DNA of 64,000 nucleotides, from positions 1,089,896 through 1,153,895 of the forward strand of contig NZ_JACDUR010000003.1 in assembly GCF_013761175.1 (NCBI RefSeq), written 5' to 3'. Shown here piece by piece: positions 1 through 5,771 of this stretch. The stretch's first letter is position 1. Each line of letters begins with the position of its first letter. The translations under genes were made by a program, and so were the position numbers. Source of the DNA: Nonomuraea soli. Lineage in GTDB: Bacteria; Actinomycetota; Actinomycetes; Streptosporangiales; Streptosporangiaceae. The notes below the pieces were generated by a model that did not search any database, was not told the DNA's origin, and saw only the letters and a list, made by a program, of their open reading frames with translations.

Positions 1-550
1 CGGGCAGGCCGTGGGCCAGGCCGAGGTTGACGTGGCCGATGTTCCACCGGCGAGGGTGATCGTTCTGGTGCTCGCCCACCCGCAGCCGTACGAGGTCCGG
101 CGTGGCGCAGAGCCGGAGCAGATGGCCGGTCAAGGGCGCGCGGGCCGTGGCGGGCACCCCCGGATCGGCGGCCAGCGCGACCAGGATGCCCGACGGACCC
201 ACGATCAGGTCGTAGTCCGGCCAGCCGACCTCGCTGTCCCGCCAGGTCGTGGCGGCCAGCTGCGCGATCAGCGCCTGGCGTTGCGCGCCGACGGGTCCGG
301 TGAGCTTGGGCCAGGTGGACGCGGCGATCCGCAGGGCGAGCAGGCGTTCGGCGGAGCCGCCGAAGAGGCCCAGCCCTCGGGGTGCCTGCTTCAGCCCGCG
401 CAACCAGGAGGTCAGGGCGCGAGTGGTGTCCGGCCCGTCCAGGGCTCCGGCGACGACCGCCATGGCCGCGTCGGGGGCCGCCTGCGGGAGCTCGCCCAGC
501 AGCCGTCCGAGGCGCGCCAGGCTGGGTGATCGTTCCTTCACGTGGGGCAT
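1..550 (-). CDS. lanC: LanC-like lanthionine cyclase, partial (C-terminus off left edge)
   Basis: Reading the minus strand from the ATG at 550 gives about 183 residues with no stop before the window edge. Near residues 130-140 there is the segment YDLIVGPSGILVAL, and near 172 the segment NIGHVNLGLAHGLP. The N-x-G-x-AHG-x-x-G pattern is a hallmark of the lanthionine synthetase C family, which adds Cys thiols to dehydrated Ser/Thr. The zinc ligands of LanC lie further C-terminal and cannot be seen. A GAAAGG ribosome site precedes the ATG. The gene is the last visible one of the minus-strand RiPP cluster and is separated from the precursor genes by a perfect hairpin. The family call is firm; whether the protein is complete is unknown. 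Confidence 0.85.
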   Translation of the reverse strand, partial: MPHVKERSPSLARLGRLLGELPQAAPDAAMAVVAGALDGPDTTRALTSWLRGLKQAPRGLGLFGGSAERLLALRIAASTWPKLTGPVGAQRQALIAQLAATTWRDSEVGWPDYDLIVGPSGILVALAADPGVPATARAPLTGHLLRLCATPDLVRLRVGEHQNDHPRRWNIGHVNLGLAHGLP

Positions 551-568
551 GGAGGGCCTTTCGCCAGA

Positions 569-601
569 GGATGGCGGCGCACAGGGCGTGCGCCGCCATC
601 C
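569..601 (-). terminator. Perfect 14-bp hairpin between precursor genes and lanC
   Basis: Arms GGATGGCGGCGCAC (569-582) and GTGCGCCGCCATCC (588-601) are perfectly complementary around a 5-nt loop. No U-tract follows on the minus strand, as is common for actinomycete terminators. It sits after the last precursor (stop at 661) and before the lanC start at 550, so it may partly terminate transcription and keep cyclase below precursor level. The structure is seen directly; the attenuation role is inferred. Confidence 0.6.
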
Positions 602-660
602 CTTTCCCGGTGAATCAGGGACGGAGAGGGGGGTGGCGTCCCTTGGGTGAACTCGGCTGC

Positions 661-807
661 TCAGATCAGCGAGGCGCGGTCCGGAGGCAACTGCTTCCGC
701 ACCACCACCAGCTCGGGTTCCACCGGCGTCGCGGCGTGGATCTCCAGGTCGTCGACGAGCTCGTCGACACGTTCCTGTCCCGGCTCGGGCACGGTGTTCG
801 CGGACAC
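661..807 (-). CDS. Cys-less precursor-like peptide (48 aa)
   Basis: GTG start at 807, stop at 661. The leader part carries the same E-P-G-Q-x-x-VDELVDDLEIHA block as the five upstream precursors, so common origin is clear. The C-terminal half (VVVRKQLPPDRASLI) has no cysteine and few Ser/Thr, so it cannot form lanthionine rings. It may be a decayed paralogue, a decoy that engages the leader-binding enzymes, or a substrate for another enzyme of the cluster such as the ATP-grasp protein. Start chosen to match leader length of its neighbours. Confidence 0.6.
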   Translation of the reverse strand: MSANTVPEPGQERVDELVDDLEIHAATPVEPELVVVRKQLPPDRASLI

Positions 808-823
808 GTGAGCCCTCGCCGGA

Positions 824-958
824 TCAGCAGTTGCAGGTGTTGGTGACCTGGCAGTCCTCGGTGACCGTGCCGCCTTCGCGGACGGCGTGGACCTCGAGGT
901 CGTCGATGAGCTCCTCGACCTGGTCCTGGGCGGGCTCGGGAGTGGTGTTCTCAGACAT
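824..958 (-). CDS. lanA: Lanthipeptide precursor (44 aa), core ending DCQVTNTCNC
   Basis: ATG at 958 with GAAAGGAA about 8 nt upstream. An acidic leader with the LIDDLEVHA block is followed by REGG and a core TVTEDCQVTNTCNC containing three Cys and four Thr. A double-Gly site between leader and core is plausible. The core differs from the next paralogue (978-1112) at only a few positions, indicating recent duplication. The leader block resembles the F/LxLD-type leaders of actinobacterial class I lanthipeptides; that is a resemblance judged by eye. Confidence 0.8.
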   Translation of the reverse strand: MSENTTPEPAQDQVEELIDDLEVHAVREGGTVTEDCQVTNTCNC

Positions 959-977
959 AACGGGTTCCTTTCGGTGT

Positions 978-1112
978 TCAGCAGTTGCAGGTGCTGGTGA
1001 GGTTGCAGTCCTCGGTGACCGTGCCGCCCTCGCGGACGGCGTGGACCTCGAGGTCGTCGATGAGCTCCTCGACCTTGTCCTGGCCGGGCTCGGGAGTCGT
1101 GTTCTCGGACAT
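978..1112 (-). CDS. lanA: Lanthipeptide precursor (44 aa), core ending DCNLTSTCNC
   Basis: ATG at 1112 preceded by GAAAGGAAA. The leader is almost identical to that of the 824-958 peptide; the core TVTEDCNLTSTCNC keeps three Cys and gains a Ser. Small size, tandem arrangement and shared leader with the split dehydratase and cyclase genes mark it as a precursor substrate. A longer in-frame extension upstream exists but would run through the neighbouring precursor, so the internal ATG is preferred. Confidence 0.8.
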   Translation of the reverse strand: MSENTTPEPGQDKVEELIDDLEVHAVREGGTVTEDCNLTSTCNC

Positions 1113-1158
1113 GAAAGGTTTCCTTTCGGTTGCGGGGTGTCGAGGGTGGCTTGGGTGG

Positions 1159-1287
1159 CTAGCCGCAGTCCCAGGTGAGGGCGGTGCAGTCCTCGGTGAA
1201 GGCGGACGCGACGGGCAGGGCGGCGTGGGTCTCGAGGTCGTCGATGAGCTCCTCGACCCCGGTGCCGGGCTCGGGATTGTCTGACAT
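1159..1287 (-). CDS. lanA: Lanthipeptide precursor (42 aa), core with two Cys
   Basis: ATG at 1287, TAG at 1159. The leader has VEELIDDLETHA. The C-terminal part (ASAFTEDCTALTWDCG) has two Cys, several Thr and a Ser, and keeps the TEDC motif shared with the two downstream paralogues, but lacks the REGG linker. AGAAGG lies upstream of the start. Confidence 0.78.
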   Translation of the reverse strand: MSDNPEPGTGVEELIDDLETHAALPVASAFTEDCTALTWDCG

Positions 1288-1300
1288 GGTTCCGCCCTTC

Positions 1301-1438
1301 TCAGCCCGGCTCGCAGCCCAGGATGGTGACGCACCAGTCGACGGACAGTGATCCGCCCTCGCGGACCGCGTGGACTTCGAGGTCGTCGATCAGTTCGTCG
1401 ACGTGGTCCTCGGGCTCGGGTGCGGGGGTGTCTGACAT
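1301..1438 (-). CDS. lanA: Lanthipeptide precursor (45 aa), core with two Cys
   Basis: ATG at 1438 with GAAAGG upstream, TGA at 1301. Leader VDELIDDLEVHAVREGG, then core SLSVDWCVTILGCEPG with two Cys, two Ser and one Thr. The core is unrelated in detail to its neighbours while the leader is conserved, the usual pattern where one enzyme set processes diverse cores. Confidence 0.78.
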   Translation of the reverse strand: MSDTPAPEPEDHVDELIDDLEVHAVREGGSLSVDWCVTILGCEPG

Positions 1439-1455
1439 GACGCGGGTCCTTTCGT

Positions 1456-1566
1456 CTAGCCGAAGGGGCAGATCTGGGTGCAGTGGATGGAGGCTTCCTC
1501 GACGGCCGGGGAAGAGTGCAGCTCCAGGTCGTCGATGAGGTCGTCGACCTCGTTGGGCTCGGGCAT
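1456..1566 (-). CDS. lanA: Lanthipeptide precursor (36 aa) in frame with the dehydratase
   Basis: ATG at 1566 directly after a TAGGAGG ribosome site. The leader VDDLIDDLELHSS is followed by a C-terminal part with SIHCTQICPFG (two Cys). The reading frame of the upstream dehydratase gene runs without a stop into this peptide, so it could be made both as a free peptide from its own strong start and as the C-terminal tail of the enzyme. Its leader is shorter than in the other copies. Confidence 0.72.
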   Translation of the reverse strand: MPEPNEVDDLIDDLELHSSPAVEEASIHCTQICPFG

Positions 1567-3909
1567 CAAAGGCCTCCTAGGCGATTGCGCTGACACGGCT
1601 CGGGCGGCCAGGGCCTGGGGGGAGAGGTCGTACGGCAGGCGGATCATGAGCTCGGCGGCGACCGGGTCGGTGGCGGCGCGGACGGGGAGCTCGTCGGGGG
1701 CGGGGATCATCTCGGTGATGATCAGGCGCTGAGGGTCGTCGGACTTGGCCAGGGCCTTGAGCATCTGGTCGAGGACGCGGGGGGCGCGGACGCTCTCCAG
1801 GTCGCACCCGACCGGCTGCGTGCCGTACCGGTGATAGGAGAGGAAGACCCAGCGGGGCAGGCCGAGTTCGGCGCGCAGCCGGTCGAGGGCGCGCAGTTCG
1901 GACAGGTCGCCACCGCCGAGGAAGGAGAGCCGGGCGGGGTCGAGGGACCACTGCGCGGGGGAGACGACGAGGGTACCCGCCACGGTGATCCGGGGGACGA
2001 AGGTGCGGCCGGGGTGGGCGCCGAGCGAGAAGCCGAGTCGCGGGGTGTGCGCGGCGCGTGCCAGGGAGCCGGCGTTGAGGATCTCGGTCAGGACGGTCCA
2101 GGGCGCGGTGGCGGTGCGCGTGACGTGCTGGACGATGCGCACGGGGCGGCCGGCGTGGGAGATGACGACGCGGCCGTCGGCCTGGTGGACGGTGAGGTCG
2201 CCCAGGGGGAGGAAGCCGTCGGGGTCCCAGGAGGGCCAGTACTGCCCGCAGTACGGGTCCCCGGTCCACAGCTTGGTGTAACGGGGGCGGCGGACCGCGT
2301 TCGCGGCGCGTTCGGACAGCGGCGGGTAGAGCACCTCGACGGAGGGCAGCCCGGTCAGCCGGTCCAATTCGTCGAGGAAGGCCCGATAGTCGTCGGCGGC
2401 GGGTACGGATCCGTGCAGCCAGCGCAGGGCGTCGACGAAGCGGGCGTCGAGCACGCCGGCCGGGCCCGATCCGTCGAGCACCCAGCCGCCCGAGGCCAGC
2501 GGCCTGACCATGACGTCGGTGGGCCAGGTGAGCGGCGCCTGCGGCGTTCCCAGCTCGTCGAGCGTGTCGGCCCCGATGTCCACGGGGCCGTCGGCGGCGG
2601 CGATGAGCGCGAGCAGCCGGCCGTAGGCGGAGCCGGGGCTCTTCGCGGCCGGCCAGCCTGTCCTGCCCCGCCCTCGGGTGGACGGCGCCTCCTGACCGGC
2701 GGCCTCCGCCACGAAGACGTCCATGAGCGGCTGCGGCTGTTCGCCGATGCGGTCGAGGAAGGCGGGCGGCGTCGGCGGATGCTCGGCCCTGATCAGCGCG
2801 TGGATCCGCCGGCACTGCTCGAAGGCGTGCTGCAGCGTCGCCAGGTCGGCCGACAGGGGCTCGTTCGCCCGCCGGTACACGTCCACGAAGCCGGTCTCGC
2901 GCGGCGTCTCCTGCTCGGTGATCGTCCGCCACGGGCGGCGTTGCCGGTGCGGGGGAGCCGACACGTCGAGGATGCCGCGCCGGGCGAGCTTGCCGAGGAA
3001 GGCGGGCGACACCTGGGGCAGTTCGCGGGTGAGGTCGCCGACGGTGCGGGCGCGCGGGCCGAGGGCTTCGACGATCCGGTCCAGGCCGGCGGCCAGGCGG
3101 ACCTTGCAGGTCATCATGTCGCGCGAGCCGGGCTTGGTGGTGTCGCGGGTCCAGATGGCCAGGCGGCCGTCGTCGAGCCAGTGCAGCGGGGTGAGCGAGA
3201 TCAGGTGCTCGGGGTCGAGCGGTTCGGCGCCGGCGAGGTCGACCCGGTGGGTGTGCACGTTCTGCGTCCACTCGACGGCGGCCTCGTCGGTCACCGAGAT
3301 CCCGGCGGCCCCGTGGAGCTCCACGTCGGCGAGGCGGAGCAGCGCGACGTGCCCGAGCCAGCCGCGCGGCGTGGTCTTGACCGTGCCGCGGGCGATCATG
3401 CGCCAGAGGTATTCGCTGCTCCGGCGGAGCCGCTTGGAGGTCCAGGGCTCGCCGGCGGCCAGGCGGCGGCGGATGTCGGCGGCGATGTCGAAGCTCTCGC
3501 GGTCATGGGTGAGGCTGGAGCCGATCAGGTCCCAGGGCAGGGACAGGAGACGCTCGTGCTCGGTGTCGAGGTGGCGGCCGGCCTGCTGTTCGAGGTCGCG
3601 GACCAGGCCGGAGAGGCGTTCGTGCTCGTCGAGGGCGGGCCGCAGGGCTTCGGGGACGATCGGGCGAAGAGCCGTGGTGGCGGGGTGCTTGCCCTGGTGG
3701 AGGCTTCGCCGTACGGACAGGACCAGGCGGCGTTCTGCGACGGGGAGGGTGGGCACGAGCTCGCCGAGGCGATCGGCGAGGGCGGTGGCCTGAGCGCGGT
3801 AGCGCGCGTCGGCCTGCTCCAGGAGACGGATCAGCTCGAAGAGGCCGGGGGCCGAGCCGGCCAGCCACGTCCTGATCGGCAGGCCGGCGATCCGGAGCAG
3901 GGCGCTCAT
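1456..3909 (-). CDS. lanB: Lantibiotic dehydratase, glutamylation domain (split LanB), C-terminally continuous with a precursor peptide
   Basis: Start ATG at 3909 overlaps the TGA of the SpaB_C gene (ATGA), so the two are translationally coupled. The first about 781 residues read as the N-terminal dehydratase domain that transfers Glu from tRNA-Glu to Ser/Thr of the precursor; the elimination domain is a separate protein encoded just upstream. Family members usually stop after this domain. Here the frame continues through SPRRPL into the 36-residue precursor, giving 817 residues. A neighbouring frame has a TAG inside the TAGGAGG ribosome site, so loss of the normal stop by a small indel near the 3' end, or a sequencing indel, would explain the fusion. 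Family assignment is by overall sequence character, length and context. Confidence 0.82.
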   Translation of the reverse strand: MSALLRIAGLPIRTWLAGSAPGLFELIRLLEQADARYRAQATALADRLGELVPTLPVAERRLVLSVRRSLHQGKHPATTALRPIVPEALRPALDEHERLSGLVRDLEQQAGRHLDTEHERLLSLPWDLIGSSLTHDRESFDIAADIRRRLAAGEPWTSKRLRRSSEYLWRMIARGTVKTTPRGWLGHVALLRLADVELHGAAGISVTDEAAVEWTQNVHTHRVDLAGAEPLDPEHLISLTPLHWLDDGRLAIWTRDTTKPGSRDMMTCKVRLAAGLDRIVEALGPRARTVGDLTRELPQVSPAFLGKLARRGILDVSAPPHRQRRPWRTITEQETPRETGFVDVYRRANEPLSADLATLQHAFEQCRRIHALIRAEHPPTPPAFLDRIGEQPQPLMDVFVAEAAGQEAPSTRGRGRTGWPAAKSPGSAYGRLLALIAAADGPVDIGADTLDELGTPQAPLTWPTDVMVRPLASGGWVLDGSGPAGVLDARFVDALRWLHGSVPAADDYRAFLDELDRLTGLPSVEVLYPPLSERAANAVRRPRYTKLWTGDPYCGQYWPSWDPDGFLPLGDLTVHQADGRVVISHAGRPVRIVQHVTRTATAPWTVLTEILNAGSLARAAHTPRLGFSLGAHPGRTFVPRITVAGTLVVSPAQWSLDPARLSFLGGGDLSELRALDRLRAELGLPRWVFLSYHRYGTQPVGCDLESVRAPRVLDQMLKALAKSDDPQRLIITEMIPAPDELPVRAATDPVAAELMIRLPYDLSPQALAARAVSAQSPRRPLMPEPNEVDDLIDDLELHSSPAVEEASIHCTQICPFG
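1567..1574 (-). promoter_or_regulatory. Strong ribosome binding site inside dehydratase frame
   Basis: AGGAGG lies about 6 nt before the ATG at 1566, inside the open dehydratase frame. It argues that the precursor is also translated on its own rather than only as a fusion tail. In another frame the same bases contain a TAG that may be the ancestral dehydratase stop. Confidence 0.6.
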
Positions 3910-4709
3910 ACGTTCCCCTCCACCCCGCGGATCAGCAAGGCCTCGGTGAGGAGGGACTGCCGGGCGCCGGTGAGCCCCGCGCGGTTCCAGTGGAAGATGA
4001 TCACGAAGGCCGCCGCCTCGCGCGGGCCGATGAGGGCATGACCGCTCTCGAAGTACTCCTCGAACCAGCGGGGCCCCTCCGTCCGCACCGCGGCGTCGTA
4101 CTCGTCGGCCAGCGCGACCGCCTCGGGAGAGAGCTTGGCCGCCAGTTTCTCCCTGGACGGCCAGGCGGAGCGCAGGGCTGCGGCGAGGGTCTGGACACGC
4201 GGATCGCCCAGCGCGCCGGGTGCGGCTCGGCCGTGTCGCCTCAGCCGGTCCCAGACGTCGAGGTCCTCCCAGCCGACCACCTTCAGCGTGGACAGCAGCG
4301 ACTGGATCATCAGTAGCGACATCGCCCAGGTCGGTCCGGGCGAGGTCAAGCGGTGGAAGCCGAGCCAGGCCAGGGAGTCGGCGGTGAAGACCCGGTGCAC
4401 GCTGCGCATCGAGGACTCGCCGCCGAACAGGTAGGTCTCCGGCTCGTAGACGCCGTGGCGCCACTGCTCGATCAGGCCCTCCTGCTGCCAGCCGGTCAGC
4501 CGCTCGGTCACCAGGTCGCCGAAGCCGGCGGGAGCCTGGAAGCGGATGCGGAGTCCGGGGGCCTTGCGCATGAAGAAGAACTCGGTAGCCGACCCCTCGG
4601 CCAGCGCGGGGCGCGCGAGGGACTCCAGGTCCGCGTACACGTCGCGGTGGGCCTTGAGTCCGTACTGGATCCAGGGCTCCGGCGGGGCCTTCGGTTCGAT
4701 CAGTCGCAC
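3906..4709 (-). CDS. Thiopeptide-type/SpaB_C dehydratase elimination protein (split LanB)
   Basis: 267 residues from GTG at 4709. The segments FFFMRKAPGLRIRFQ near residue 45 and YEPETYLFGG near 88 followed by SMRSVHR match the SpaB C-terminal / thiopeptide-type bacteriocin biosynthesis domain, which removes glutamate from glutamylated Ser/Thr to leave dehydroamino acids. It is encoded immediately before the glutamylation protein with an ATGA overlap. No clear ribosome site precedes the GTG; the start lies 22 nt after a triple heptamer repeat, which suggests a leaderless mRNA. Cytoplasmic. Confidence 0.85.
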   Translation of the reverse strand: MRLIEPKAPPEPWIQYGLKAHRDVYADLESLARPALAEGSATEFFFMRKAPGLRIRFQAPAGFGDLVTERLTGWQQEGLIEQWRHGVYEPETYLFGGESSMRSVHRVFTADSLAWLGFHRLTSPGPTWAMSLLMIQSLLSTLKVVGWEDLDVWDRLRRHGRAAPGALGDPRVQTLAAALRSAWPSREKLAAKLSPEAVALADEYDAAVRTEGPRWFEEYFESGHALIGPREAAAFVIIFHWNRAGLTGARQSLLTEALLIRGVEGNV

Positions 4710-4715
4710 ATGAGT

Positions 4716-4721
4716 AATGTC
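4716..4721 (-). promoter_or_regulatory. Candidate -10 element of split dehydratase promoter
   Basis: GACATT on the minus strand keeps A at position 2 and T at position 6 of TANNNT and lies 6 nt before the GTG at 4709. At the second promoter of the cluster (10304-10309) GACCAT occupies exactly the same place. Spacing fits leaderless transcription from the start codon. Inference from position and comparison only. Confidence 0.45.
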
Positions 4722-4731
4722 GGCCGGGCGC

Positions 4732-4760
4732 TTCAGAGCCGGTTCATAGTCCGCTCATAG
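4732..4760 (-). promoter_or_regulatory. Triple heptamer direct repeat, SARP/BTAD-type operator
   Basis: On the minus strand: CTATGAG, 4 nt, CTATGAA, 4 nt, CTCTGAA, an exact 11-bp period (+ strand copies start at 4754, 4743, 4732). Direct heptamers at 11-bp period upstream of the -10 are the known binding pattern of SARP-family regulators. The site overlaps the last codons of the ATP-grasp gene and sits 22 nt before the start of the SpaB_C gene. A matching site precedes the S8 protease gene, next to the BTAD regulator gene. Confidence 0.75.
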
Positions 4761-5771
4761 CGCCAGGAAGGACAGCGGGCGCTGCCGTGTTCCGCCGCCC
4801 GCGCGGTGGAGGCGGGCGATCATCTTGACCGCCCCGCGCGTGAGCGCTCGCGTGTCGGCACGGCGCTCGAACCAGCGCCAGTCCCCGGTGACGTTGGCTT
4901 CCAGGAAGACCGGTTCGCCCTGCCTGATCAGGAAGTCGAAGGCCGCGTACCCCAGCCCGAGCGCCTCCGCCAGCCTGCGGGTGGCGTTCACGACCGGCTC
5001 GGGCACCGGGCAGGCGATCACCTGGACGGCGTCCTCGTCGAGCCAGAGCGACTCAGGCATGCCCTTGACCACGCGGAAGGCGTGGATCTCGCCCCGCAGG
5101 TGGTAGACCCGTAGCTCGCAGTCATGGGAGACGTACTCCTGCAGAACCAGCGGCGCCTGGCAGGTCCAGCCCAGCACCTCGTCTCGTGGCACGATCTGGG
5201 CGAAGGCGCCGGCCAGCAGACCGGGGGCGGCTTCGACGGCGTGGCTGTCCAGCGCCTTGGCCACCACCCGCGACGTGCGCAGCCGGACGACATCGGTGCC
5301 GGGCCGCGTGGTGACCACCGTCTCCGGAACCCGGATGCCGAGGTCTCGCGCGACGGCGAGCTGGCGGAGCAGACCCGGCCCGGTGCCGAGCACGGGCGCC
5401 GCGGCGACGGCGTCCAGCTGGCTCAGCAAGGCGCGCCAGGCGTCGTTGCGGTAGCGGCGCACCGCGCTCACAGGATGCTCGGGCGCGGCACGGGGCGACA
5501 GGTGCCTGACCCACAGCACGGTCGGCCGTACCCCGTCGAAGAGCAAGCCGTCCGCGTCCACCAGGAGCGGCGTGTCCAGTCCGGCCCGCAGCGAAGGGAT
5601 GCCCAGCCGCCACAGCCCGGCCTGGAGCGCGTCCACTTCGGGGTCGCGTTCGCGGGCGAGGAAGACCGGGCACGGGACGGCGGGCGTGCCGGCTCGTTCG
5701 CCCCCTGCGGAGGGTCGCAGGTCGATCATCCGCGATTGATCGCCGAGCTGCCACTCCAGTGGCTGGGTCAC
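4755..5771 (-). CDS. ATP-grasp peptide-maturase-like enzyme
   Basis: 338 residues from the GTG at 5771, whose bases overlap the TGA of the cyclase gene (GTGA). The C-terminal half carries the ATP-grasp pattern: a basic segment RVVAKALDSH, the hinge LVLQEYVSHDCELRVYHLRG, and the metal-binding end FLEANVTGDWRWFE. The fold activates a carboxylate as acyl phosphate and joins it to an amine, thiol or hydroxyl. RiPP-linked homologues (MvdD/TgmB-like graspetide ligases) form side-chain ester or amide links, and that is the most likely role given the adjacent 61-residue peptide, but the substrate is unproven. A RimK-like C-terminal ligase is the alternative. Confidence 0.75.
   Translation of the reverse strand: MTQPLEWQLGDQSRMIDLRPSAGGERAGTPAVPCPVFLARERDPEVDALQAGLWRLGIPSLRAGLDTPLLVDADGLLFDGVRPTVLWVRHLSPRAAPEHPVSAVRRYRNDAWRALLSQLDAVAAAPVLGTGPGLLRQLAVARDLGIRVPETVVTTRPGTDVVRLRTSRVVAKALDSHAVEAAPGLLAGAFAQIVPRDEVLGWTCQAPLVLQEYVSHDCELRVYHLRGEIHAFRVVKGMPESLWLDEDAVQVIACPVPEPVVNATRRLAEALGLGYAAFDFLIRQGEPVFLEANVTGDWRWFERRADTRALTRGAVKMIARLHRAGGGTRQRPLSFLAL

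Noticed and set aside
11..846. Three + strand ORFs in the first 850 bases
   Set aside because: They are antisense to the LanC gene and to the Cys-less precursor-like gene.
1831..4041. 736-codon open frame on the + strand
   Set aside because: It is the antisense of the dehydratase genes; its protein is Gly/Val-rich low-complexity with no domain, and the minus-strand genes have clear family motifs and coupled starts.
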